Below the pieces are notes generated by a model, which did no database searches, was not told the DNA's origin, and saw only the letters and a program-made list of their open reading frames with translations. The position numbers were made by a program, and so were the translations under genes. Source: CAIRYW01 sp964555825 (GTDB taxonomy: Bacteria > Patescibacteriota > Minisyncoccia > Phycocordibacterales > CAIRYW01). Taken from it: 5,936 bases of DNA. The stretch covers positions 1 through 5,936 of the forward strand of contig CAZKTY010000044.1 of NCBI GenBank assembly GCA_964555825.1, in the 5' to 3' direction. Positions 1-5,618 of the stretch are shown one piece after another (the stretch's first letter is position 1; each line of letters starts with the position of its first letter).

Positions 1-251
1 ACTTTAAATGACTTTCTTTTTGAAATTGGGGCACATTCTTGAATTGTAACCTTGTCTCCAATTTTCTTTGTATTTCCTTTATCATCGGCAAGATACTTCT
101 TTGATCTTGTAACATATTTACCGTATTTTGGAAGCTTAACATATCTTTCAACTGCGACATTGCAAGTATCTTTCATCTTATCTGAAACAACAATTCCTTC
201 TAGAATTTTGCCTTTTGAAACTTTTTCTGTTTTTTCTTCTTGCTTTTTCAT
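1..251 (-). CDS. rpsQ: Small-subunit ribosomal protein S17 (uS17), 3' end outside window
   Basis: S17 is an OB-fold 16S rRNA-binding protein that acts early in 30S body assembly. Eighty-three codons are visible before the window edge. After a charged N-terminus (MKKQEEKTEKVSK) come the family landmarks: GIVVSDKMKDTCNVAVERYVK at 19-39, PKYGKYVTRSKKYLADD at 41-57, KIGDKVTIQECAPISKRKSF at 63-82. These match the usual S17 order of VVSDKMxKT, YGKYxxRSKKYxAHD and GDxVxIxECRPxSKxK. Little is missing, probably only the C-terminal end. The ATG at 251 lies 3 bases after the rpmC TAA, consistent with coupled translation. The usual following genes (rplN, rplX and others of the spc region) would lie outside the window. 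Confidence 0.97.
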   Translation of the reverse strand, partial: MKKQEEKTEKVSKGKILEGIVVSDKMKDTCNVAVERYVKLPKYGKYVTRSKKYLADDKGNTKKIGDKVTIQECAPISKRKSFK

Positions 252-254
252 ATA

Positions 255-515
255 TTATTTTTTTGTTGAAACTTTCTTTGCAACTTTTTTAACTTTCACT
301 TCAGCTTTCTTCACTTCTACGACCACTTCTTTCTTTGCTTCATTCAAAACAGTAAAAAATCTTGCAATGTCTTTTTTGATGGTCTTCTCAAGCTTAACAT
401 TCTTTTCACGGCTTCCTGCACCACCAAATACCATGTCCTTAAGTTTTTCTCTTTGGTCGTGAATAAGCTTTTCTATCTGCTCTTTATTCTTTTGTCTGAT
501 TTCGTTGATCTTCAT
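255..515 (-). CDS. rpmC: Large-subunit ribosomal protein L29 (uL29), with C-terminal extension
   Basis: L29 is a small helical protein at the tunnel exit beside L23. The first 60 or so residues fit the family: an opening helix (INEIRQKNKEQIEKLIHDQREKLKDM), a turn with GGAGSREKNV where others have the ATGQLENPHRI-like segment, and the conserved closing helix KKDIARFFTVLNE at 47-59. E. coli L29 stops near residue 63, but this one runs to 86 residues with a tail of alternating Lys, Val, Glu and Ala (KKEVVVEVKKAEVKVKKVAKK). Sequence identity to typical L29 is modest, so position between rplP and rpsQ adds much of the certainty. It starts 11 bases after rplP and ends 3 bases before rpsQ. Confidence 0.94.
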   Translation of the reverse strand: MKINEIRQKNKEQIEKLIHDQREKLKDMVFGGAGSREKNVKLEKTIKKDIARFFTVLNEAKKEVVVEVKKAEVKVKKVAKKVSTKK

Positions 516-526
516 TTTTGTATTGA

Positions 527-946
527 TTACACTCGAGCAAAGATCTTAGTTTTCATAGGAAGTTTTGTTCCTGCCTTTCTAAGAGCTTCTTTTGCATCCT
601 TCTCTGTAAGTCCGTCAACTTCAAATATAACGCGACCAGGATAGACTTCAAAGCAGTATCCATCTGGGTCCCCCTTTCCGTTTCCCATGGGTACTTCTGG
701 CGGTTTAGATGTGTAAGGTCTATCTGGGAAAATTCTGATCCACATCTTTCCTGTCTTACCAATAGATCTTGCTACAACCTTTCTTGCTGATTCTATCTGA
801 TTTGATCTTACTCTTGCATATGCAAGGGCCTTAAGACCATGTGAACCAAACGATACTGTAGTTCCACGAGTTTCAGTCTTGAGCTTAGAAAGATTTCTTC
901 GCGCACTCTGCCATTTTCTGTGTTTTACTTTTTTAGGGAATAACAT
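527..946 (-). CDS. rplP: Large-subunit ribosomal protein L16 (uL16)
   Basis: L16 helps position the A-site tRNA and is a late 50S assembly protein. The 139-residue product (E. coli 136) starts MLFPKKVKHRKW, like the family MLxPKRxKxRK. It continues with GTTVSFGSHGLKAL (28-41), QIESARKVVARSI (50-62), GKMWIRIFPDRPYTSKP (66-82), MGNGKG (87-92) and VIFEVDGL, ending in KLPMKTKIFARV. In E. coli the residue before MGKGKG is Arg81, the site of RoxA/YcfD hydroxylation; here the aligned residue is Pro86. A three-residue insertion precedes the TxVSFG motif. The ATG at 946 is the canonical start, with only a T/A/C-rich leader and no SD before it. It lies 14 bases after rpsC and 11 before rpmC. Confidence 0.98.
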   Translation of the reverse strand: MLFPKKVKHRKWQSARRNLSKLKTETRGTTVSFGSHGLKALAYARVRSNQIESARKVVARSIGKTGKMWIRIFPDRPYTSKPPEVPMGNGKGDPDGYCFEVYPGRVIFEVDGLTEKDAKEALRKAGTKLPMKTKIFARV

Positions 947-960
947 GGTAGTAAATTAAA

Positions 961-1623
961 TTATTTAACTTTATTGAAAATTTCTCCTCTGTATATCCAG
1001 ACCTTTATACCAAGATCACCTTGAGGAATAGTTGCTCTGTATTGTGCATAGTCGATATCTGCTCTAATTGTTTGAAGAGGAATTCTTCCCTTCTTCAAAG
1101 TCTCAGATCTTGCCATATCAGCACCTCCAAGACGACCTCCTAAGTAGATCTTTACACCTTCAACACCTCTGTTTGCCATAACTTTATCGATGGTCTGTTT
1201 CATTACTCTTCTGAAAGGCATTCTTTTCTCAAGACCTTCTGCCATAAGCATAGCTACGATCATAGCATTTGATTCTGGTGATTTGATCTCTTCAACATCA
1301 AGCTTTAATTCTTGACCTGTTGATAGTTTATTTTTCAATAGGAAAGAATTGATATCTTTTCTAAGTTTTTCTGCACCTTCTCCGTTTCGTCCAATAATGA
1401 TACCAGGGCGAGAAGTTGTGATGACAACTCTAATTGTCTTTGCTCCTCTTTCTATCTCGACACCACTAACATAAGAACCCTTAAGTTTTTTCTCAAGAAA
1501 TTCTCTAAGTAAGATATCTCCTTTAAGGAATTCACGGTATTTTGAGTTAACAGCAAACCATCTACTTTTCCAGTCTCTGATCGTTCCTAGTCTATGTGAA
1601 TATGGATGTACGGTGTGTGACAT
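961..1623 (-). CDS. rpsC: Small-subunit ribosomal protein S3 (uS3)
   Basis: S3 forms the mRNA entry tunnel of the 30S subunit together with S4 and S5 and contributes to mRNA helicase activity. The 220-residue product begins MSHTVHPYSHRLGTIRDWKSRWF, matching the GQKVHPxxxRLG family start. A type-2 KH domain follows with the GRNG loop (78-81) in TSRPGIIIGRNGEGAEKLRK. The C-terminal domain has FRRVMKQ at 137-143, where R138, R139 and K142 align with the helicase-linked R131, R132 and K135 of E. coli, then YLGGRLGGADMARSE (160-174) and IKVWIYRGEIF. It stops soon after that core and lacks the basic tail of the 233-residue E. coli protein. It follows rplV by 4 bases and precedes rplP by 14, both without SD. 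Confidence 0.99.
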   Translation of the reverse strand: MSHTVHPYSHRLGTIRDWKSRWFAVNSKYREFLKGDILLREFLEKKLKGSYVSGVEIERGAKTIRVVITTSRPGIIIGRNGEGAEKLRKDINSFLLKNKLSTGQELKLDVEEIKSPESNAMIVAMLMAEGLEKRMPFRRVMKQTIDKVMANRGVEGVKIYLGGRLGGADMARSETLKKGRIPLQTIRADIDYAQYRATIPQGDLGIKVWIYRGEIFNKVK

Positions 1624-1627
1624 AGTA

Positions 1628-2005
1628 TTATTTTTTAGCTACTGTTTTTGTTTTTTTAACTTTTGGGGCTTTTACCTCTCTGATGCCCAATTCAACTTTG
1701 ACGATACTTGTGTGTTTTCGGATAGCAGAAGCAGAACCACGAGCTCTAGGCATAGATCTCTTTAGAACTACTCCCTTATTTACCGTAATTGTCTTTATGA
1801 AAAGTGATTCTTTTGAAACACCAGAATTATTGGTGGCATTTGCTACCGCTGACTTGATGAGTTTAAGAAGCTGAGGAGAAGATCTCTTCACAGCGAAAGC
1901 TAAAATACTCTCTGCTGATTCAATTGATTTTCCTCGAACTAAGTCAGCTACAAGCCTAACTTTTCTTGGTGACTGGCGATAATTTTTTAGGGTTGCAACT
2001 GACAT
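1628..2005 (-). CDS. rplV: Large-subunit ribosomal protein L22 (uL22)
   Basis: L22 lines the exit tunnel: its long beta-hairpin forms the constriction with L4 and is where macrolide-resistance changes occur. The 125-residue product shows the family's YRQSPRKVRLVADLVRGKS at 9-27, LLKLIKSAVANATNN at 46-60, and the hairpin VVLKRSMPRARGSASAIRKHTSIVKVEL at about 79-106 with the PRARG tip intact. It exceeds the 110-residue E. coli protein through a basic C-terminal tail (VKAPKVKKTKTVAKK). The ATG at 2005 gives a start directly before the conserved core. It sits 5 bases after rpsS and 4 before rpsC. Its last 10 coding bases and stop region repeat the sequence at the end of rpsS. Confidence 0.98.
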   Translation of the reverse strand: MSVATLKNYRQSPRKVRLVADLVRGKSIESAESILAFAVKRSSPQLLKLIKSAVANATNNSGVSKESLFIKTITVNKGVVLKRSMPRARGSASAIRKHTSIVKVELGIREVKAPKVKKTKTVAKK

Positions 2006-2010
2006 AATGA

Positions 2011-2358
2011 TTATTTTTTAGCTGGAGCGTCTGAGGCTGCCTTAGCGGTCTTTGCTGCTGCGAGCTCAGCATCCTTCTTAGCCTGATCTTGTTCTTTCTG
2101 CATCTTTCCTCCGTGTTTAACGAATTTTCTTGTGGCAGAGAATTCACCAAGTCTGTGACCTACCATATCTTCGGTGACGAATACTTCTATGTGACTTTTT
2201 CCGTTATGGACACCAAAAATAAAACCAACCATCTCAGGTGCGATCTGACTTGCTCTTGCCCATGTCTTAATAACCCCAGATTCCTGTGGTCTTTTGCCGG
2301 CGATCTTCTTCAGAAGCTTTTCGTCGACATATGGTCCTTTTTTGACTGATCGTGACAT
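2011..2358 (-). CDS. rpsS: Small-subunit ribosomal protein S19 (uS19)
   Basis: S19 lies in the 30S head, pairs with S13, and contacts the A-site side and the intersubunit bridges. I take the start at 2358 because the protein then begins MSRSVKKGPYVDEKLL, the family's N-terminus; the frame is open for 25 more residues upstream, but those codons overlap the promoter. The 115-residue product has IKTWARASQI (30-39), IFGVHNGKSHIEVFVTEDMVGHRLGEFSATRKF (47-79) and KHGG. E. coli S19 has 92 residues; the excess is a C-terminal Ala/Lys/Asp-rich tail from about residue 86 to the final APAKK. A weak AAGGG lies about 15 bases before the ATG, too far for a good SD. It heads the second transcription block, with rplV starting 5 bases after its stop. 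Confidence 0.97.
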   Translation of the reverse strand: MSRSVKKGPYVDEKLLKKIAGKRPQESGVIKTWARASQIAPEMVGFIFGVHNGKSHIEVFVTEDMVGHRLGEFSATRKFVKHGGKMQKEQDQAKKDAELAAAKTAKAASDAPAKK

Positions 2359-2395
2359 AAATAAAATAAATAGCCCTTGTAAGAGCGTGGGGTAA

Positions 2396-2424
2396 ATACT
2401 ATACAAAATAAAGCTACCTGTCAA
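2396..2424 (-). promoter_or_regulatory. Sigma70-type promoter driving rpsS and downstream genes
   Basis: On the minus strand a consensus -35 TTGACA (2424-2419) is followed at exactly 17 bp by TAGTAT (2401-2396); an overlapping alternative -10, TATAGT (2403-2398), sits at 15 bp. The upstream flank is AT-rich, as expected of an UP-like region. Transcription would start near 2390-2387, giving a leader of about 30 bases before the rpsS ATG. Its place just ahead of the first gene after a terminator supports the call. The exact start site is inferred. Confidence 0.8.
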
Positions 2425-2448
2425 ATAATTCACCCATTTATAAATTGA

Positions 2449-2460
2449 TAAGGATCCTTA
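2449..2460. repeat. 12-base perfect palindrome upstream of the rpsS promoter
   Basis: TAAGGATCCTTA is a perfect palindrome ending 25 bases upstream of the -35 hexamer of the rpsS promoter. The position would suit an activator or regulator half-site pair, or it may be chance in AT-rich DNA. As RNA it has no loop, so a DNA-level role would be more plausible than a hairpin. Confidence 0.35.
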
Positions 2461-2701
2461 AATTTGCGTGGAATAAATTTTTAGCCTTCTTTTTTTGATG
2501 ATCCCTCACAAAATACACCTTTTTCTTACTGTAAAAAACATTTAAAAACCAATATTTACATTGCTGAAACTATTCAACCTTAATTTATAAGAAGTTTTCT
2601 TAATACACTTTTCTATAAAAAATACATGAATTAATACCTCTTTATTAACCACTGAGGACGTCCAAAATACCCCTCTTTGTCCTTTTATATCTCAATACCT
2701 C

Positions 2702-2730
2702 CAGAATCAAGTAAAAACGATCCCTGTCAA
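2702..2730 (-). promoter_or_regulatory. Weak candidate upstream promoter in the spacer
   Basis: A perfect -35 hexamer TTGACA occurs at 2730-2725 on the minus strand, in the context TTTGACAGG shared with the strong rpsS promoter. The best partner -10 at 16-17 bp (GATTCT or ATTCTG, about 2708-2702) is poor. A TATAAA lies further downstream but at a bad distance from this -35. If active, it would give a leader of more than 300 bases before rpsS. The call rests only on the -35 match, so I treat it as tentative. Confidence 0.2.
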
Positions 2731-2780
2731 ACACTGAGCATTTAAAATGCTTGTTTAAAGTTCTAATATCTTGGTCAATT

Positions 2781-2809
2781 AAACAAAAACCGCCTTTCGG
2801 CGGTCCTTT
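2781..2809 (-). terminator. Intrinsic (Rho-independent) terminator after rplB
   Basis: On the minus strand, 7 bases after the rplB stop, the arms ACCGCC (2804-2799) and GGCGGT (2794-2789) pair perfectly around a GAAA tetraloop (2798-2795). Two G-U pairs and two A-U pairs can extend the base of the stem. The 3' arm runs straight into TTTTTGTTT. A GC-rich stem with a GNRA loop and a T tract, inside otherwise AT-rich DNA, is a textbook terminator. On the opposite strand the following bases are only moderately T-rich, so its polarity fits the rplB transcript best. Its presence means the rplB transcript largely stops here. Confidence 0.93.
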
Positions 2810-2811
2810 GC

Positions 2812-3654
2812 TTATCTTTTCTTTCCAACAACCCTTCGAGAGACAATAAATTTGTTTGAATATTTCTTTGGAGTACGTGATTTCTGTCCTTTTCCTGTTG
2901 GTTTTCCGTAAACTGATTTTGCTCTTCTTGTTCCTCTTCCTTGTCTTCCTTCTCCTCCTCCATATGGGTGGTCCACAGGGTTCATTGCAGTTCCTCTAAC
3001 GGTTGGTCTAATACCCATCCATCTGCTTCTTCCTGCTTTTCCAAAATTCCTTAAGTGGTGTTCCTCATTTGATACTTCACCAAGTGTTGCAAAACAAGAG
3101 TCAACGATCTTTCTAACTTCTGATGAAGGCATCTTAATAGATGTGAAACCTTCATCCTGTGCAACAACTTCTGCGTAAATTCCTGCAGATCTTGCAAGTT
3201 TTGCTCCTCCATTGTTCTTGATCTCAATGTTGAAAACAAAACCTCCAACTGGAATATTCTTTAACATCATTCTGTTTCCAGGCTTTACATCTGTCTTTTC
3301 TGAAACTACAAAAGTATCTCCAACCTTAACAGACTTTGGAATAAGAACATATTTCTTTTCTCCGTCCTTGTAGACAGCAAGACCTATGAAACCAGATCTG
3401 TTTGGATCATATTCTACTGATGCGATCTTAGCTGGAATATCTTTTTTACTGTAATTAAAATCAACATCTCTGAAAAGTCTCTTATGACCTCCTCCCTTAT
3501 GGCGGGTTGTGACACGTCCAAGGTTGTTTCTACCAACTGACCTTTTAAATCCTTTTGTAAGAGATTTTGTAGGCTCATTTGTTGTCAAAACGCCTCGGAA
3601 GGAAACGTTCGTCATATGTCTTCTTGATTTTGTGTATGGTCTGTAACTTTTCAT
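2812..3654 (-). CDS. rplB: Large-subunit ribosomal protein L2 (uL2)
   Basis: L2 is a core 50S protein needed for subunit association and peptidyl-transferase activity. The product has 280 residues (E. coli 273). It starts MKSYRPYTKSRRHMT and has GRVTTRHKGGGHKRLFR (46-62), VEYDPNRSGFIGLAVY (80-95), the SH3-like middle, and the C-terminal RPTVRGTAMNPVDHPYGGGEGR (216-237), ending in KFIVSRRVVGKKR. The catalytically implicated histidine (H229 in E. coli numbering) is kept in VDHP, while the second histidine of the usual bacterial HPHGGG is Tyr231. It is the last gene of the upstream block: its TAA stop is followed within a few bases by a strong intrinsic terminator, although rpsS normally continues the operon. 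Confidence 0.99.
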   Translation of the reverse strand: MKSYRPYTKSRRHMTNVSFRGVLTTNEPTKSLTKGFKRSVGRNNLGRVTTRHKGGGHKRLFRDVDFNYSKKDIPAKIASVEYDPNRSGFIGLAVYKDGEKKYVLIPKSVKVGDTFVVSEKTDVKPGNRMMLKNIPVGGFVFNIEIKNNGGAKLARSAGIYAEVVAQDEGFTSIKMPSSEVRKIVDSCFATLGEVSNEEHHLRNFGKAGRSRWMGIRPTVRGTAMNPVDHPYGGGEGRQGRGTRRAKSVYGKPTGKGQKSRTPKKYSNKFIVSRRVVGKKR

Positions 3655-3666
3655 GATGGAAAATGT

Positions 3667-3948
3667 TTATGCTAAATCTATTTTTTCGCCTTTTTTAAGA
3701 AAAACATAAGCTTTCTTGACTGCAGATTGCTTTCCGTTCTTTCCTCTAGAAAAAACTTTCTTTGAAGGTAATTTTACTATGGCGATCTTTCTTGGAACGA
3801 TCTTGTATAAAACTTTGATCGCTTGTTTGATCGATTCCTTGTTTGAATCTTTTGAGACCTCAAAAGTATAAACTCCTTTCTCCACACCAAAAGCTGATTT
3901 TTCGGTAATTCTTGGTCTTGAAACGATTTGTGATGGTTCTTTTTTCAT
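3667..3948 (-). CDS. rplW: Large-subunit ribosomal protein L23 (uL23)
   Basis: L23 sits at the tunnel exit and is the docking site for trigger factor and SRP. The 93-residue product is of ordinary bacterial size. Recognisable parts are IVSRPRITEKSAFGVEKGVYTFEV at the N-terminus, SIKQAIKVLYKI at 39-50, IAIVKLPSKK at 55-64 and KKAYVFLKKGEKIDL near the end. The Glu of the ITEK motif (residue 16) aligns with E. coli Glu18, the residue known to contact trigger factor, so that contact appears retained. The gene begins 5 bases after the rplD stop (TAA, ACCTC, ATG) and ends 12 bases before rplB. There is no SD at the normal distance. Confidence 0.97.
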   Translation of the reverse strand: MKKEPSQIVSRPRITEKSAFGVEKGVYTFEVSKDSNKESIKQAIKVLYKIVPRKIAIVKLPSKKVFSRGKNGKQSAVKKAYVFLKKGEKIDLA

Positions 3949-3953
3949 GAGGT

Positions 3954-4619
3954 TTATTTTGAGATCCTATCTTCTAAGATTTTTACTGACTTTACTGGAT
4001 TCTCTATCAAAATATATTTGTACTTCAGAGCTTCAACAGGATTGATATTTCTTGTCTCTAGAACTGAAACACTTCCAATATTTCTGAAACTTTTTTCGAC
4101 TTCCTGACTCTTACCAGAAAGAGCGATCAAAGCCGCGTTTGTTTTCTTACTCAATCTTTCGAATCCTTTGATCTTTGAAAGATTTGAGATCACATCCTTT
4201 GCATCTTTTGTCTTTGGTGCTTTAAAGTCTATCTGATCAACAAAGATTATCTCTCCATCGCGAAGTTTTGCTGAAAGAATAGAAGCTAAAGCCTTTGCAT
4301 TCTGTTTTGAGTTGACCTTCCTGTCATAATTCTTGTCATTTCTTGGTCCATGAGTAGTACCTCCACCAACCCAGATAGGCGAACGTGAAGAACCATGTCT
4401 AGCGCGTCCTGTACCCTTTTGCTTCCAAGGTTTCTTTCCTCCTCCTCTAACTTCTCCTCTTGTCTTTGCGTGAGCTGTACCATTTCTTTTTGAAGACATA
4501 AGAGAGGTAATGACCTGGTGAACCAAGTTTGCATTCCACTTTACTCCAAAGACCTTTTCTGGAAGTGTAATTTCTCCTGATTCTTTTCCTTTTGAGTTGT
4601 ATGTTTTTACATTATCCAT
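3954..4619 (-). CDS. rplD: Large-subunit ribosomal protein L4 (uL4)
   Basis: L4 lines the exit tunnel with its extended loop and in E. coli also represses the S10 operon. The product has 221 residues (E. coli 201). The loop region is strongly conserved: KTRGEVRGGGKKPWKQKGTG at 52-71, then RARHGSSRSPIWVGGGTTHGP at about 72-92. The C-terminal globular half has LASILSAKLRDGEIIFVDQ (111-129), FKAPKTKDA (132-140) and a late NINPVEALKYKYILI (191-205), the usual family ending. The extra length is spread over the N-terminus and linkers. The ATG at 4619 follows the rplC stop by 9 bases and no good SD is present. L4 autoregulation of this cluster would need a leader target, and the hairpin ahead of rpsJ is the only candidate I see. 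Confidence 0.98.
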   Translation of the reverse strand: MDNVKTYNSKGKESGEITLPEKVFGVKWNANLVHQVITSLMSSKRNGTAHAKTRGEVRGGGKKPWKQKGTGRARHGSSRSPIWVGGGTTHGPRNDKNYDRKVNSKQNAKALASILSAKLRDGEIIFVDQIDFKAPKTKDAKDVISNLSKIKGFERLSKKTNAALIALSGKSQEVEKSFRNIGSVSVLETRNINPVEALKYKYILIENPVKSVKILEDRISK

Positions 4620-4628
4620 ATCTGTTTT

Positions 4629-5249
4629 TTAGCCTTTTATTTCGAGAAGTGTTCCTCTTCTTCCTGGTACCGCACCCTTTATGTAAATAATTGAATTATC
4701 TTTGTCGATCGCAACTACATTCAATCCTTTGACAGTGATCTTATTCCCTCCCATTCTTCCGGCCATTCTCATTCCTTTTGGAACTCTTCCTCCTTCTCTT
4801 GTTCCTCCTGAGATTGATCCTGGTTCTCTTTCTGAGTGTTTCTGACCATGACTTCTTGGACCTCCTTTGAAGTTATGTCTCTTAACAACACCTTGAAAAC
4901 CTTTTCCTTTTGTAACTCCAGAAACTGTAATAGCATCACCTTCTGCAAAAAGTTCTATCGGTGTGATCTTATCTCCAGCTGTTGGAGCAGTATCAGTATC
5001 TTTAAGTCTAAATTCTCTTAGTACCTCAAAGCTACCGATCTCTTTCATATGACCAAGCTGAGGCTTAGCTATATTTTTCTTTGCTCTTTCACCGAAGCCA
5101 AGTTGAACTGCAGAGTAACCATCTTTTTTTGCTGTCTTAACTTGAACAACAAAAGAAGGAGTTGCTTCTACGGCTGTGACCACGTGAACCTTTCCGTCTT
5201 TATCGAAAAGATTTGTCATATTTATTTTTTTTGCTAGGGCGAATTTCAT
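4629..5249 (-). CDS. rplC: Large-subunit ribosomal protein L3 (uL3)
   Basis: L3 is an early 50S assembly protein whose long internal loop reaches towards the peptidyl-transferase centre. The product is 206 residues (E. coli 209). It opens with MKFALAKKINMTNLF, aligning with the family's usual MxGLxGKKxGMTxxF start, and this fixes the ATG at 5249 over the internal Met at residue 11. Further landmarks are VTKGKGFQGVVKRHNFKGG at 112-130, SHGQKHSEREPGSI at 133-146 and KGMRMAGRMGGNKITVKGL at 158-176. The region that in E. coli carries the N5-methylated Gln150 reads GSISGGTREGG here, with no obvious equivalent glutamine. The gene follows rpsJ by 9 bases and precedes rplD by 9 bases, without SD motifs, which suggests one transcript with close translational linkage. 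Confidence 0.98.
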   Translation of the reverse strand: MKFALAKKINMTNLFDKDGKVHVVTAVEATPSFVVQVKTAKKDGYSAVQLGFGERAKKNIAKPQLGHMKEIGSFEVLREFRLKDTDTAPTAGDKITPIELFAEGDAITVSGVTKGKGFQGVVKRHNFKGGPRSHGQKHSEREPGSISGGTREGGRVPKGMRMAGRMGGNKITVKGLNVVAIDKDNSIIYIKGAVPGRRGTLLEIKG

Positions 5250-5258
5250 ATTTTTGGA

Positions 5259-5618
5259 TTACATCATTTTTATATCGATATTCACTCCAGATGGAAGAGA
5301 AAGGTTTGAAAGCGCTTCAATTACTTTTCCATTTGGGCTTTCAATATCAACCAATCTCTTGTGTGTTCTCATTTCGAACTGTTCTCTTGCATTCTTGTAA
5401 ACGAAAGACGCTCGGTTAACTGTATATTTTCTTATTTCTGTTGGAAGAGGGATCGGTCCCAAAACTTTGGCATCGAATCTTAAAGCTGTATCCATGATCT
5501 GCCTGACTGATGCGTCAAGAATCTTGTGATCATAAGCTCTGACACGAATTCGAAGTTTTGAACCTGCTTCGGTCGTCTTCTTTGCGTCTTTAGTTTTTGT
5601 TGTTTTTTTTGTAACCAT
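5259..5618 (-). CDS. rpsJ: Small-subunit ribosomal protein S10 (uS10)
   Basis: S10 is a 30S head protein and, as NusE, a partner of NusB in transcription antitermination. The 119-residue product has the S10 signature: LRIRVRAYDHKILD at residues 22-35, GPIPLPT at 54-60, and the KNAREQFEMRTHKRLVDI stretch at about 75-92 that forms the extended loop reaching into the head. It is longer than the roughly 103-residue E. coli protein because of a Lys/Thr-rich N-terminal extension of about 18 residues (MVTKKTTKTKDAKKTTEAG). The ATG at 5618 is the only Met before the conserved core in this frame, which supports that start. No Shine-Dalgarno motif precedes it; the upstream bases are A/C-rich. It is the first gene of the S10 block and lies 9 bases before rplC. 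Confidence 0.98.
   Translation of the reverse strand: MVTKKTTKTKDAKKTTEAGSKLRIRVRAYDHKILDASVRQIMDTALRFDAKVLGPIPLPTEIRKYTVNRASFVYKNAREQFEMRTHKRLVDIESPNGKVIEALSNLSLPSGVNIDIKMM

Larger units (their letters stand above)
2425..2780. other. Gene-free AT-rich spacer splitting the S10 cluster
   Basis: No reading frame longer than about 16 codons, and no tRNA or rRNA, could be recognised here on either strand. It separates the rplB terminator from the rpsS promoter. Things visible in it: a 7-base dyad AGCATTT/AAATGCT centred at 2744; a second TTGACA on the minus strand at 2730-2725; three similar minus-strand motifs GAGGTATT or GAGGGGTATT (2701-2694, 2675-2666, 2640-2633) plus two looser relatives (2610-2602, 2520-2512); a GGACGTCC palindrome at 2656-2663; and a 12-base palindrome at 2449-2460. 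It could be a long regulatory leader, an unrecognised small RNA, or relaxed spacer DNA. Confidence 0.7.

Noticed and set aside
52..462. Long plus-strand open frame opposite rpsQ and rpmC
   Set aside because: It is antisense to two clear r-protein genes, its Phe/Ser-rich translation mirrors Lys-rich codons on the other strand, and it has no recognisable family or start signal.
2359..2433. Upstream in-frame ATG giving S19 a 25-residue hydrophobic N-terminal extension
   Set aside because: The extension overlaps the TTGACA/TAGTAT promoter and its likely start site, and S19 proteins begin at the MSRSVKKGP-type N-terminus.
2434..2780. tRNA, CRISPR array or hidden small gene in the spacer
   Set aside because: No cloverleaf-like conserved T-loop sequence, no exact direct repeats of CRISPR length, and only very short open frames with no start signals on either strand.
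5217..5219. Internal Met (residue 11) as an alternative L3 start
   Set aside because: The preceding ten residues match the conserved L3 N-terminus (MKxxxxKKxxMT), so the upstream ATG at 5249 is right.
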